Assembly: GCA_963807235.1 (NCBI GenBank)
Contig: CAWEBF010000018.1
Location: 204,674 to 268,673 of the forward strand
Direction of reading: 5' to 3'
Length of the DNA stretch: 64,000 nucleotides
Origin: CAWEBF01 sp963807235
GTDB lineage: Bacteria; Acidobacteriota; Vicinamibacteria; Vicinamibacterales; UBA2999
Shown here: positions 10,086 through 20,655 of the stretch, piece by piece
Layout of the letters: each line of letters opens with the position of its first letter
Position numbering within the stretch: the first letter of the stretch is position 1
Position numbers and translations under genes: made by a program
The notes under the pieces: generated by a model
Told to the model about the DNA's origin: nothing
The model's database searches: none
Seen by the model: only the letters and a program-made list of their open reading frames with translations

Positions 10086-11526
10086 CTAGCGCGGCGCGGC
10101 GCCGGCGCGGGCGAGATTCACCACGATGTCCCAGTGGAAACGCACGAAGCGGTGGAGCTCCGATTCAAGGATGCGTTCCTGGTCGCTGTGCGCGCCAAAG
10201 CCCTTGGGACCGTCCTCCATGTCGCCGGCCGGTCCGACGCCGTAGCACTGGACGCCCTTGGCGCGCAGGAACGACATATCCGTGGCGCCGGTGCTCATCG
10301 TCGGCAGCGTGACGGTGGCGTAGTGCTTCGTCACGGCCGCTTCGAGCACCTTGTAGGCATCGGTATCCAGCCGGGACATACCGCCGGGCCGCATACCGCT
10401 TTCGGCCGCCGGCCACCCGTTGAACACCACCTCCACGGCCGGATCGTTCACCACCTTCTTGACCTGCTCCAGGAACCGCTTCGGGTCCTCGTCGGGCGGT
10501 GAACCGCACGTCGAGCGTGGCGCGTGCCTCGGACGGAATGACGTTGTTTCGGTAGCCGCCCTGGATGATGTTGGGTGAAACGGACGTGCGCAGCATCGAC
10601 GCGTGGCGCGGCTCGTTCTGGAGCAGCCAGGTATCGGCAGGTTCCGAGATCTTCGGATCGAGGCTCATGACGTCGCGGTAGTGCTTTGCCACCTCGGGTG
10701 GCGACAGAGCCGCGAGCCGCTTGAAGTACGCGGCCGTGGTGTCGTTGAGCGTAATGGGCGGCCGCCACGCCGCGACGCGGGCGACGGCGCCGGCCAGGTG
10801 CGCCACCGCGTTCGTGGTCAGCGGCACCGAGCCATGGCCCGAGATGCCGCGGGAGATGAGGTCGATGCCGCGCGGGATCTTCTCCACGGTCTGAACGGAT
10901 GCGTAGCGGACCTGACCGGCCTGGCGCGTGACGCCGCCACCTTCGCCGTAGCAGAACTCCGCGTCGATGGCCGCGAAGTGCTGATTGGTCATCAGCTCGA
11001 TGCCGACGCGAGTGGTGCCCTCTTCTCCCGACTCCGCCAGGAAGATCACGTCGCGGTCCAGCGGCACGTTGGCGCGCTTGAGCAAGAGCATCACCATCAG
11101 CGCCGCCGTGACGTTGTCCTTGTCGTCCACCGTGCCGCGGCCGTAGATATGGCCGCCGTCGCGCACCGCGCCGAACGGCGGATGCGTCCACTTCTTGGGG
11201 TCCACGTTCACGACGTCGGTGTGGCCCATGATGAGCAGCGGCCGCTTGCGACCGTTGCCCTTGATGCGCGCCACCACGTTGGGCCTGTTGGGCTCGCGCG
11301 CGTAGATCTCGACCGCCAGGCCCTCGCGCTCGAGCACGCTCTTCAGGTAGTCGGCCGCCGGCTTCTCGTTGCCGGGCGGATCGCTGGTGTCGAACTGGAC
11401 GAGCGCCTGGAAGTGCCGCAGCGTTTCCGCCTCGACGGCCTTCCAGTCGGGCTCAGCCGGTGTCTGGGCGTGCGGGGCGCTGGTAAGCGCCACCGCCGTC
11501 AGGAGAGCGAGAGCTGTCGCGCGCAT
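10086..11526 (-). CDS. M20-family metallopeptidase, secreted (one frameshift)
   Basis: Start at ATG 11526, beginning a signal peptide (MRATALALLTAVALTSAPHAQ). Family motifs in order: MGHTDVVNVD (metal-binding His and catalytic Asp), GRGTVDDKDN (bridging Asp), ESGEEGTT (catalytic and metal Glu), and a dimerisation-domain motif ISGHGSVP. The frame shifts near 10495-10502 and continues as PDEDPKRFLEQVKKVV through TMSTGATDMSFLRAKGVQCYG to the end. M20 enzymes hydrolyse peptides or N-acyl amino acids with two zinc ions; the signal peptide places this one in the periplasm. It is the first gene of the long minus-strand unit running into the cox genes. Confidence 0.85.
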
Positions 11527-11637
11527 GCGGCGATGGTAGCAAGAGCTGAAACATTTCGCTCTGTACGCGTGTCTATCAATGGGCCGCGCGTTCATCAGTG
11601 GGACGACCGTTCGATATCGGACGTTGCGTTCCTTTTG

Positions 11638-11664
11638 GCGAAAGTTGGAGCCAACTTTTTCGCG
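11638..11664. terminator. Terminator-like inverted repeat
   Basis: AAAGTTG-GAGC-CAACTTT followed by TT, extended by flanking GCGAA/TTCGC with one bulged T. It lies between the divergent starts of the M20 gene (11526) and the gene at 11803, where a terminator for either would be out of place. It may end a transcript not seen here or act as an operator. Nothing else is recognised between 11527 and 11802. Confidence 0.4.
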
Positions 11665-11802
11665 GTCGATGCGTCAAAGCCGACAAATCGTCATTTCAGC
11701 CAGTAACCATCTGCCGGTCTGGGCGTTATGGGTAAGTAGAGAACGAAGGGCGGGGCGCCGTCGCGCGGCAACGCGGCGACACCCCTGATCGCAACCCGCT
11801 AC

Positions 11803-12306
11803 GTGACGTGGCGAGCCGGACTCCGCTCAGTATACGGACCCGCCGGCCCGCCGCGCGGGAGGCTTGTCGTGTGGAGCGCCGCCACAATCGTCGTGTGCGC
11901 CTTGTCGATGCTGGGGCGCTCGGAGCGTCACTTTCACCCCATCAATCTCGTGGACGCGGCTCCGTTTGCCAGCTCGCGGATTGTAGAGGGCTACGTGACT
12001 CGCGATCCCGGAACCATCCACGTCATCACGTCGTCGCCGGCCTTCCGCGAGGCGGCTCGGGCACGCAACAAATGCGGCGCGCGCGAAGCCGTGGCCAAGA
12101 TCGCCAGCATTCTCGTGCACGAGGAATGGCATCTGCGGCATGGCGCAGACGAGAGCGACGCCTATCACGCGCAGCTCACCGCGCTGGCCGCGATGGGATT
12201 CGACGAGCACTCATGGGTCCACGGGTCGGTGAAGCGGTCGATGCTGGCAGTTCTACGGAAGCCGCCGCAGATCGCGAGCTATACAGTTCCGATACCAGGC
12301 CGATAA
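11803..12306 (+). CDS. Small HExxH protein, putative zinc metallopeptidase
   Basis: 167 aa from a GTG. An N-terminal membrane segment (VVWSAATIVVCALSML) precedes a lumenal domain with SILVHEEWHLRHGADESDAYHAQL. HEEWH is a zinc-binding HExxH, and the downstream Glu/Asp/His cluster is arranged as in short zincins where an acidic residue 7-10 positions later completes the site. The domain is small (~110 aa), so it may be a minimal peptidase or a non-catalytic relative. Unassigned family. Confidence 0.6.
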   Translation: MTWRAGLRSVYGPAGPPRGRLVVWSAATIVVCALSMLGRSERHFHPINLVDAAPFASSRIVEGYVTRDPGTIHVITSSPAFREAARARNKCGAREAVAKIASILVHEEWHLRHGADESDAYHAQLTALAAMGFDEHSWVHGSVKRSMLAVLRKPPQIASYTVPIPGR

Positions 12307-12356
12307 GTTCTGTAGCCGCCTTTTCGTGCATGTGCGGCTAAGGAGCTGGATCGACC

Positions 12357-12786
12357 ATGGGTGTCCGTCTCGCCATGATGGCTTTTGCCGTCGCCTGCTG
12401 CGTGAGCTGCTCGGGGTCTCCGGCAGGTCCGGATGGCGGCGATTTTAGGGAAATCCGCGGCCAGATTTGGGGCCGGGTGTTGCAGGGTCCGTCGAACCCC
12501 AACGGCCCGTTTGCGGCCGACACCTATGTGGATCCCGCAGGCCGGCGCCGTCGTCTCGACCTCTCTGGACTCGGCGACTGCGACGGCGGACGGCAATGGG
12601 AACTTCGTACTCCGGACTACCCGGAGCTCCAGTGGTCAGGCCTTTCAGCTGAGAATCAGCGCCGCGGGTTATCCCACCTACGACCGCTCGGGATGTTGGG
12701 GTGGGAATAACAGCGGTGGGGGACCAAACGACAAGATCGCTATCACGTGGACGCATAGCGATCCGATCGTCTCCATTCCCTGCTAA
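12357..12786 (+). CDS. Small lipoprotein with carboxypeptidase-regulatory-like domain (frameshifted)
   Basis: ATG 12357 begins a lipoprotein signal (MGVRLAMMAFAVACCVSC, lipobox Cys 18). The first frame runs to GPFAADTYVDPAG. The protein then continues in another frame as AVVSTSLDSATATADGNGNFVLRT and GQAFQLRISAAGYPTYDRSGCW, the signature of a small beta-sandwich carboxypeptidase-regulatory or DUF4382-like domain. The shift lies near 12540, in a GC-rich stretch. Outer-membrane or periplasmic; function unknown. Confidence 0.6.
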
Positions 12787-12884
12787 GGTCACGCCCTTGC
12801 GCGCCCCACGGTAGAGCTGGGTCTCCACCGTCTTCAATTCACGAGCGACGATCGAGTGTGGAGCGTGCGGCATAATTGGTTCGC

Positions 12885-15800
12885 ATGCGCGAGAGCACCT
12901 CCCCGCGCGACCCGACCCTCACATTTCTGCACGGCGGCGGAGAGATGGGCGGGCGGATGCGCGACCTGGATTGGTCGAAGACGCCTCTGGGCCCTGCGGA
13001 CACATGGCCGCAGAGTCTCCGCATACGGTGAGCATGCTGCTCCCGTCCAAGGCCCAGATCATCCTCTTCTGGGTCGCGAGTTCACCGTTCTCTATAACGA
13101 CGCCTACCGTCCCGTGTTCGGAGCGAAGCACCCGCACGCACTCGGGCTTTCTGGTCGAGAAGCGTGGAGCGAGATCTGGGACAGCGTGCTGCACGAGCTG
13201 TTGGCAGGAGTGGTTCGCACCGGCGAGGCGTTCTGGGGGAAGGACCTGCTGTTTCAGCTCGAGCGTCACGGGTTTCTCGAAGAGACCTACTTCGACGTCT
13301 CCTACGATCCCGTGCGCGTCGAGTCGGGCGAGGTCGGGGGTGTCTATTGCATCGTGACCGAAACCACGGAGCGTGTGGTCGGCGAGCGGCGCATGGCGCT
13401 GCTGAAGGAACTCGCCGAGCGCAATACCACTGCGCGGACGAGGCGCGACGCGTGTGTGCTCGCCGTCGAGACGCTTGCCGCAAAGCCGCAGGACGTCACG
13501 TTTGCGCTCGCCTATGTGGATGGTGAGCTTCAGAGCTGTACACCTCATGCGGAGGAGCAATTGGCGCGGTCGTCGCCAGACCTGGTCAAGAACCTTCCCC
13601 TGGTGTCTTCGAACGCGGGGACGCACACCGCACAGCTGATCGTCGGCCTCAATTCGCAACGGCCCTTTGACGACCAGTACCGGGTGTTCCTGGAACTGGT
13701 CGCCGACCAGCTCGGCACCGCGCTGGCGAATGCCCGTGCGTACGAAGAGGAGAGGGGGCGTGCCGAAGCCCTTGCCCGGCTGGATCGGGCCAAGACGGTT
13801 TTCTTCAGCAACGTGAGCCACGAGTTCCGGACGCCGCTCACGCTCATGCTCGGGCCGACCGAAGAAGCCCTGGCATCACCGGAACGAGTGCTCGCGGGCG
13901 ACGCTCTGGACATGGTCCATCGCAACGAACTGCGCCTGCTGAAGCTGGTGAACACGCTCCTGGATTTCTCGCGGATCGAAGCCGGCCGATCGGATGCGCG
14001 CTACGTGCCGACCGACCTGTCGCATTTCACGGCCGAGATCGCCAGCACGTTTCGATCCGCGTTCACGCATGCTGGAGTCGATTTCACGGTCGAGTGTCCA
14101 CCCCTGTCGCAGCCGGTCTTCGTGGATCGGGAGATGTGGGAGAAGATCGTTCTCAACCTGCTCTCGAACGCGCTGAAGTTCACGTTCGACGGGTCGGTCC
14201 ATCTGTCGCTCCATGAGCACGCCACCTCCGTGGAGCTGCGCGTGCGAGATAGCGGCGTCGGGATTCCCGACCAGGAGATCCCACACCTGTTCGAGCGCTT
14301 TCACCGTGTGCAGGGCACCCGCGCGCGCACGCACGAGGGTTCGGGCATCGGCCTCGCTCTCGTGAGCGAGCTGGCCAAGATGCATGGCGGCACCGTGCAC
14401 GCGACCAGCAAATTGAACGCGGGCACCACGTTCACGGTGATCATCCCGACCGGCATGGCACATCTGGCCAGCGAGCGTGTGCACCAGTTGTCGGCAGACG
14501 AGCCCAGTGCCGTGAGTTCCCAGCTGTACGTCACGGAGGCGCTGCGCTGGATGCCGAGCCGCGAACACGGGTCACGGGCCGAAGGCTCGGCCCCGTCCGA
14601 GCGCGCGTCGACCGAGACCACACGCATCCTGCTGGCCGACGACAACGCGGACATGCGTGAGTACGTGCAGCGCCTGCTCTCCGATCGCTGGATCGTGGAC
14701 GCCTGTCCCGACGGCATTTCGGCGCTCGAAGCGGCGCGACAGCGCCGTCCCGCGCTGGTCCTGGCCGATGTGATGATGCCTGGTCTCGACGGATTCGAGC
14801 TGATTCGGGAACTTCGCGCGGACCCCATGACCGCCGACGTGCCGGTGATTCTGCTGTCGGCCCGGGCCGGCGAAGAGGCGCGTATCGAGGGCATGCAGGC
14901 AGGCGCCAGCGACTACCTGGTCAAGCCGTTCTCGGCGAGGGAACTGCGGGGGCGGGTGGACGCGCAGATCCTGCGCGCGGAGATCCGCGCCGCGCAGGCG
15001 CTGCACGCGCGCCGTCTCGAGCAGATCCTCAAGCAGGCGCCGGTCGCACTGGCGATTCTGCGCGGGCCTGACTACGTCTACGAGTTCGCCAACGAACCGT
15101 ACCTCGAACTCGTGGGGCGCCGTCCGATTCTCGGCACACCCGTGCTCGACACGCTGCCGGAACTTGCCGACCAGGGTGTCAAGCACGTGCTCGACCGTGT
15201 CCGTGAATCGGGGGCGCCGTTTACGGCCAGTTCCTTCCAGGTCACCCTCGCTCGGGGCCCCGACGGGGCGGCGGAGGAGGCGTCCTTCAAGTTCGCCTAT
15301 CAGCCGATTCTGGACGACGACGGGCGGGTTGACGCGATCGCGGTCGTGGCGGTCGAAGTCACGGAGCTCACGAACGCACGTCGGCAGGCGGAACGTGCGA
15401 ATCGAGCGAAGGACGAGTTCATTGCGATGCTCAGTCATGAGCTTCGCAATCCGCTGTCGCCGATCCTGACCGCGCTGCAGCTGATGCGGGTGCGCGGCGT
15501 CGACGCGGCCGAGCGCGAGCGGACGATCATCGAACGGCAGGTGGGGCACCTCGTCAGTCTGGTGGACGACCTGTTGGACGTCTCTCGCATCACCAGGGGG
15601 AAGATCGAGCTGAAGAAGCAACACGTCGAGCTGGCCGATATCGTCAGCAGCGCCGTGGAGACCGTCAGCCCCCTGCTCGAAGAGCGGCGGCACACGCTCG
15701 ATATCCGGGTGCCGCCGGAAGGGTGCTCGATTCACGCGGACCAGGACCGTATCGCGCAAGTGGTGTCGAACCTCTTGACGAACGCGGCGAAATACACCGA

Positions 15801-16527
15801 GCCCAGTGGGTCGATCGAGGTCACGGCGGCACGCGACGCAGAGTCCATCGTGATCACCGTTCGGGACAGCGGTATCGGGATCGAACCGGAGATGCAGTTG
15901 AGGGTGTTCGAGGTGTTCACCCAGGCAACCCAGGCGTTGGATCGCTCGCACGGCGGCCTGGGTCTGGGCCTGGCCATCGTGAAAAGCCTGGTCTCTCTGC
16001 ACGGCGGCACGGTGGCCGTGTCCAGCGAAGGGCGCGGCCGGGGCAGCACGTTCACCGTGCGCCTGCCTTATGTTCCGATGCCGCTCGACGCGCGCCGCGA
16101 GGAGACCAGCCCGGCGGTCACGGCGAGATCGTCAGGGTCTGGTCGCGTTCTGGTCGTGGACGACAATCGCGACTCCGCGCAGATGTTGGCGGATGTGTTG
16201 TCGGAGCTCGGATACACGACGCAGGTCGCCTTCGACGCTCCAGGAGCACTCGCGGCCGTCGCGGAGCGTGTCCCCGATGTCGCGCTGCTCGACGTCGGGC
16301 TACCCGTGATGAGCGGATACGAGCTGGCCAGGCGGCTTCGGGATACAGCCGCGACAGCGCCGATCTCCCTGATAGCGGTGACCGGCTACGGCCAACCAAG
16401 CGATCGCGAGGCGTCCGCGGCGGCCGGTTTCGATGCGCATCTGGTCAAGCCCGTCGATCTCGAGCTGTTGGTGGAGCTGGTCGCGACCCTCACCAAGGAG
16501 CGGCAGCCGCGCCCGATGTCGATGTGA
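12885..16527 (+). CDS. Double hybrid histidine kinase PAS-GAF-HK-REC-PAS-HK-REC (two frameshifts near 5' end)
   Basis: About 1214 aa when two missing bases near 13031 and 13072 are allowed. The start is ATG 12885 (MRESTSPRDP...MRDLDWSKTPLGPADTWP). Domains: PAS (to ~150), GAF (~175-290), HisKA with SHEFRTPL, HATPase (NLLSNALKF, GSGIGLALV), REC (LLADDNADM, phospho-Asp in LADVMMPG), a second PAS, a second HisKA (SHELRNPL), a second HATPase (NLLTNAAKY, GLGLGLAIV) and a terminal REC (VVDDNRD, LLDVGLPV). No transmembrane segment, so it is cytosolic. Two complete kinase cores in one chain is rare and implies an internal phosphorelay. No partner regulator is adjacent. Confidence 0.85.
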
Positions 16528-16534
16528 GTCCCGG

Positions 16535-17371
16535 TCAAGGGCGCAGCTTGAGAAGCTCGGCGATTTCCTGCAGCTTGCCGCGAACGATCTGACCATTCCG
16601 CGGGCCCATGCGCAGAAGCTGTTTCTGCGCCCTCGGGAGTGACTCGAGCATCGGGTCACTGTACGCGTAGGTCACGCCCTTGCGATGCAGCGCGGCCTTC
16701 TCGTCGAGTGCCGGCGTCTGCAGCAGCACGCCGATCGCACGTTCGAGCACGCGATCGAAATCGCCCTCCGGATGCCCGAGCTCCCGGTACGCATCGGTGA
16801 TGCGCGGCTTGAGGGTCAGGTACAAGCTGGCCGTGCCCACGGAGTCGAGCGCGGCGATCGCGTCTCCATGGGGGTTGTACCGCTCGTAGCTGCGAGGGTC
16901 CACGAGCAGTTCCTCACCAGGGCTCGTCGTCCCGAACCGTCCTTGCGGTGCAATCGGCCGCAGGAGTCCTGTCGGCGCCCGCCCTTCCGCGATGTTGAGC
17001 GTCACTGTCGTAAAGTTGGTGATGAGCCCTTTCGTGGCGAGCCAGGCCGCAATCGTTGGATGCGACGACAGGCGCGCAACGAGCTCACTCACGATCGGGT
17101 CGGTCTGCGCCAGCGGCGGCAGATCGATGTCTGCAGCCTTCACAATCGGGCCCTCGGGGCGTTCCGGCGCCGTCGCTTGCGGAGCGGCCGGCACGTTTGC
17201 GGCTTGAGGTGAGGCTTGTCTCCGAGACGTGACGTACCAGACTCCGCCCGCGACGGCGATCGCTGCCACCAGGGCAGTCGCCCACACAACGCGGTTCGTC
17301 GAACGCGTTGGCGGAGGCGTGAACATCGCCTCGTCCGAACGCTCGAGCTCGTAGTCGCCCGCGTCAATCAC
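16535..17371 (-). CDS. DUF3014-domain membrane protein
   Basis: 278 aa: a short cytoplasmic N-terminus, one transmembrane helix (residues ~29-48, VVWATALVAAIAVAGGVWYV), a Pro/Ala linker, then a DUF3014 domain with LPPLAQTDPIVSELVARLSSHP, VTLNIAEGRAP and RYNPHGDAIAALD. The domain is probably periplasmic; its function is unknown. Convergent with the hybrid kinase, 7 nt apart. Confidence 0.85.
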   Translation of the reverse strand: MIDAGDYELERSDEAMFTPPPTRSTNRVVWATALVAAIAVAGGVWYVTSRRQASPQAANVPAAPQATAPERPEGPIVKAADIDLPPLAQTDPIVSELVARLSSHPTIAAWLATKGLITNFTTVTLNIAEGRAPTGLLRPIAPQGRFGTTSPGEELLVDPRSYERYNPHGDAIAALDSVGTASLYLTLKPRITDAYRELGHPEGDFDRVLERAIGVLLQTPALDEKAALHRKGVTYAYSDPMLESLPRAQKQLLRMGPRNGQIVRGKLQEIAELLKLRP

Positions 17372-17596
17372 ACGACCAGTCTACGCTCCTCGCTGATGGC
17401 CGCAAGCTCCGCCCGTGTGTTCGATCACGTTACGCGATTGGCGGAACGGACGTGCTAGAATAGAGGTTCCTTTCCAGCTTTCCTGAGCCTGATCGCAGTC
17501 AGGGCGCTCCTCACCAAAGCCAGGCGGGTCGGTTTCTGCACGGTCTTCGTGTGTGGAACGCCGCAATGGAACAGAGCCCCGCGTTAGAGGTATCAG

Positions 17597-17827
17597 ATGC
17601 TCACGTCATACAAAGGTCAGGCAATTCCGGACCGACGATCAGAAAGCGAACGCGAAAAACCTGCCACCTTGAAGCCTGAGTCGTGTCCAGCCTGCGGTTC
17701 GAGGGCCGTGGGCACGCTCGCCAAGGTGATCACGCCTGAGACGTACTGGCGCTGCCAGGGCTGCGGAGAGATCTGGAATCCGGCCAGAGTCGAACGGGCC
17801 AGCCGCCGGCCCAGTCGCTCCTGGTAA
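17597..17827 (+). CDS. Small zinc-ribbon protein
   Basis: 76 aa with one treble-clef/zinc-ribbon pair: CPACGSRAVG and, 24 residues on, WRCQGCGEIWNP. Two CxxC knuckles make a four-Cys zinc site. Proteins of this size and pattern are often annotated as hypothetical in acidobacteria; a nucleic-acid or protein-binding role is possible but not shown. The 225 bp upstream contain a possible -10 (TAGAAT, 17454) but no convincing -35. Confidence 0.65.
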   Translation: MLTSYKGQAIPDRRSESEREKPATLKPESCPACGSRAVGTLAKVITPETYWRCQGCGEIWNPARVERASRRPSRSW

Positions 17828-17841
17828 GGAGCGTCCGCTCC
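17828..17841. terminator. Short GC hairpin between convergent genes
   Basis: GGAGCG-TC-CGCTCC in the 17-nt gap between the zinc-ribbon stop (17827) and the EamA stop (17845). There is no T-run. Position between convergent genes is the only reason to think of termination. Confidence 0.35.
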
Positions 17842-17844
17842 TGT

Positions 17845-18729
17845 TCAAGGAGCGGCGCTCACACGGTCCTGCCCGGCCGCCAGTGCGATGGCCAGGAGAA
17901 TCAGGATCGAGCCGCCCACGGTCCACTGGCTCGGACGTTCGTCTAGAAAGACGAAGCCGAGCAGCAGCGCAATCGCCGGTGTGAATACCGAAATGAAGGC
18001 GAGGCTCATCACGGTCCACGTCTTGAGCAGCGAAAAGTAGATGAAGAAGGCGAGCACGGTGCCGGCGGCCGACAGGTACGCGATCGCGGCCCACGTGCCC
18101 GCGTCGCGTGGGAACTGAAAGCCATCGCCGTGCGCCAGCGAGGCGGCGAGTAGCGCCAAGGCGCCGATGAGCATCGACGGAGCGTTCAGCGTGGCCGCTG
18201 GCAGGTCGTGCGCATCACGCTTGCTGACGACGCTCGCAATGGCGGCACAGACCGTAGCGGCGAGCACTGCCAGCATCGGTGTGACGGCGCCGGAATCCAG
18301 GCGCAGCCGGTCGGCGAAGAGGGCCATCGTGCCGACGAGGGCCAGCAACGAGCTGGTGAGTTTCCGGGCCGTGATACGTTCGCCCGGCAGATACGCTCGC
18401 GCGACGAAGAGCGTCATCAGCGGCAGGGTGGCGAAGAGCACCGCGGTCAGGCCACTCTCGATGTACTGCTCCGCCCAATAGATCAGGCCGTAGTCCGCGG
18501 CGAACATCAGCAGCCCCACCACCGCCACGGCCATCCACTCCCGCTCTCCTCGGGGCCATCGCGCTCGCGTCAGCCACGCGGCGAGGGTCATTACGACTCC
18601 GGCGATAAAGAACCGGAGCGCCGCGACGTTGAACGGACCAAGTCCCCCGTAGCCGATCTTGATGACCAGCCACGTGGACCCCCAGATCAGGCACAGCAGT
18701 ACGTAGAGCGCGACGCCCCACCGACGCAT
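17845..18729 (-). CDS. EamA-family (DMT) transporter
   Basis: 294 aa from ATG 18729 (MRRWGVALYVLLCLIWGSTWLVIKIG), with ten predicted membrane helices in two EamA repeats. The first contains the typical IWGSTW start and PFNVAALRFFIAGV; the second ends in FTPAIALLLGFVFLDERPSQWTVGGSILILLAI. Members export small metabolites or amino acids across the inner membrane; the substrate cannot be read from the sequence. Single gene, no obvious operon partner. Confidence 0.9.
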   Translation of the reverse strand: MRRWGVALYVLLCLIWGSTWLVIKIGYGGLGPFNVAALRFFIAGVVMTLAAWLTRARWPRGEREWMAVAVVGLLMFAADYGLIYWAEQYIESGLTAVLFATLPLMTLFVARAYLPGERITARKLTSSLLALVGTMALFADRLRLDSGAVTPMLAVLAATVCAAIASVVSKRDAHDLPAATLNAPSMLIGALALLAASLAHGDGFQFPRDAGTWAAIAYLSAAGTVLAFFIYFSLLKTWTVMSLAFISVFTPAIALLLGFVFLDERPSQWTVGGSILILLAIALAAGQDRVSAAP

Positions 18730-18906
18730 ATCGAATCTTATTCGCCCGCCGCCAGGCACCGCTCACCGCGGATGGTGACTCTCACCACCTGTTGAAGCTG
18801 GACGAGGACCGAATAGCGACATTGCGGCCAAATCCAACGGTTGTGCTGGTCTACTCCTTGCCTTAGTTGCTGGCGCACCCACCGAAGCGGCGGGGAAGGA
18901 GAAGGT

Positions 18907-19617
18907 ATGAACAGCAGGCGTGCACTATCAGTGGCCTTCGTCGGGCTGATGTCCCTCTGGCCCCTGCAGGCGAAGGGCGATGCCCAGAGCCAGGAAAAGC
19001 CGATCGTGCAGATACCCCAGCCCGGCGTACCGCAGGTCATGACGATGGAGGGCAAGTTCGTCCGGGCCTCGTACAACAACGAAGGCTACGTGATCCTGGG
19101 ATACCAGGCTTCCAACCGTTCGATCGGCGAAGAATGGATGCTCCTCGAGGTCGGCATGACGCTGCTCGACAACGTGCCGGACTACAGGTTGACGCGTGAC
19201 GCCCTATCGCTCGAGACGCCTGATGGCAAGACGATCCCCCTGGCGACCGTCATCGAGCAGCGGGAGGGGAACCCGCAGGCCATTCAGCAACGGGCGAAGG
19301 TCCAGCGCGATTCGATCAACTACTTTCCTGTGGGCGCGAGCCGGCCGTGCGCCATCCTTTTCTTTCCCGAGCTGGGCTCCCGGTCGCTTCCGTACGACGT
19401 GGTGGATCTCAGCGACGACCGCGCCTGTCTCGGTCGTCTCTATTTTCGTATCCCGGGCGGTATCGCCTACGGCCAGCATTGGCTCAACGTGAAGTTCGAG
19501 AAAAGCCTCGTGCGCGTACCCTTTCGAATCTTGACCAAGGAAGAAGAGCAGACCCTCTCGAAGAATTACAAGAGCATCGAGAGGCAGGTCAAAGACGCGT
19601 TCAAGCCGAAGAAGTGA
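18907..19617 (+). CDS. Secreted protein of unknown function
   Basis: 236 aa from ATG 18907, with GGAAGGAGAAGG just upstream. A signal peptide (MNSRRALSVAFVGLMSLWPLQAKGDAQ) is followed by one beta-rich domain with QVMTMEGKFVRASYNNEGYVILG, LLEVGMTLLDNVPDY and LYFRIPGGIAYGQHWLNVKFE, and a basic C-terminal helix. Similar proteins are common in acidobacteria without assigned role. Complete; no duplicate in this window. Confidence 0.7.
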   Translation: MNSRRALSVAFVGLMSLWPLQAKGDAQSQEKPIVQIPQPGVPQVMTMEGKFVRASYNNEGYVILGYQASNRSIGEEWMLLEVGMTLLDNVPDYRLTRDALSLETPDGKTIPLATVIEQREGNPQAIQQRAKVQRDSINYFPVGASRPCAILFFPELGSRSLPYDVVDLSDDRACLGRLYFRIPGGIAYGQHWLNVKFEKSLVRVPFRILTKEEEQTLSKNYKSIERQVKDAFKPKK

Positions 19618-19623
19618 ACTGAC

Positions 19624-19642
19624 GGCGGGGCTTCGCCCCGCC
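19624..19642. other. Hairpin with TTC loop downstream of 18907-19617
   Basis: GGCGGGGC-TTC-GCCCCGCC, an 8-bp perfect stem with a TTC triloop starting 7 nt after the stop codon. No T-run follows. It has the same design as the 3204-3222 hairpin and may be a genome-wide extragenic palindrome protecting 3' ends. Confidence 0.5.
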
Positions 19643-19686
19643 TGCCGGGAGCCTGTCGGGAAAGAGGTACGTGGTAGCTTTGCGGC

Positions 19687-20655
19687 ATGAAGCCGCCAAC
19701 GAAGGGCCTGCGAGAACTCTTTCCCAGGACGAAGCCGTATAGCTCCGGGTATCTCAAGGTTTCGAAGCTGCACACGATCCACTTCGAGGAATGCGGGAAC
19801 CCGCGCGGCAAGCCGCTGGTCTTCCTGCACGGCGGCCCTGGCGGCGGCATCGATCCCGTCTACCACCGGTATTTCGACCCGAAGAAATGGCGCATCGTGC
19901 TGCCCGATCAGCGCGGCTGCGGCAAGAGCAGACCCTTCTCGGAGCTCCGGGAGAACACGACCTGGAATCTCGTGGCGGACATCGAGAAGCTGCGCGAGCA
20001 CCTGGGCATCGACCGGTGGGTCGTGTTCGGCGGGAGCTGGGGCAGCACTCTTTCGCTGGCCTACGCCCAGGCGCACCCGGATCGCTGCAAGGCGCTGGTG
20101 CTGCGCGGCATCTTCCTGCTGCGTCGAAGCGAGCTACTCTGGTTCTATCAGAAGGGGGCGAGCGAGATCTTTCCCGACGCCTGGGAGCGGTATCTGGCCC
20201 CGATCCCCCAGCGCGAGCGGGGCGACATGATGAAGGCGTACTACAAACGCCTCACCAGCCCCGACCGGCGCGTGCGGCTGAAGGCCGCGCGCGCGTGGGC
20301 AATCTGGGAGGGGAGCACGAGCAAGCTCTTGTTCGATCCGGCGCTCGTGAAGAAGTTCGGCGGCGGCAGGTTTGCCGATGCGTTCGCCCGCATCGAGGCT
20401 CACTACTTCGTGAACCGGGGCTTCCTGAAGCGCGACGATCAGCTCCTGCGTGACGTCCGCAAGATCAGAAGGATCCCCGGCGTCATCGTGCAAGGACGGT
20501 ACGACGTCGTCTGTCCGATTCGATCGGCCTGGGACCTCCATCGCGCCTGGCCCGAGGCGAAGCTCGTCGTCGTGCCGAACGCCGGCCACTCGATGACAGA
20601 GCCAGCGATCCGCAGTGCCTTGATCGAGGAGACCGAACGCTTCGCCAGGCTCTAG
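19687..20655 (+). CDS. pip: Prolyl iminopeptidase
   Basis: 322 aa alpha/beta-hydrolase. Oxyanion region FLHGGPGGGIDPVYHRYFDP, the family motif DQRGCGKSRP, nucleophile elbow GGSWGSTLSLAYAQ (Ser), acid in QGRYDVVCP and catalytic His in NAGHSM. It removes N-terminal proline from peptides in the cytosol. Length and motif spacing match the proline iminopeptidase family closely. Its TAG stop shares the CTAG palindrome with the stop of the convergent HTH-TPR gene. Confidence 0.93.
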   Translation: MKPPTKGLRELFPRTKPYSSGYLKVSKLHTIHFEECGNPRGKPLVFLHGGPGGGIDPVYHRYFDPKKWRIVLPDQRGCGKSRPFSELRENTTWNLVADIEKLREHLGIDRWVVFGGSWGSTLSLAYAQAHPDRCKALVLRGIFLLRRSELLWFYQKGASEIFPDAWERYLAPIPQRERGDMMKAYYKRLTSPDRRVRLKAARAWAIWEGSTSKLLFDPALVKKFGGGRFADAFARIEAHYFVNRGFLKRDDQLLRDVRKIRRIPGVIVQGRYDVVCPIRSAWDLHRAWPEAKLVVVPNAGHSMTEPAIRSALIEETERFARL

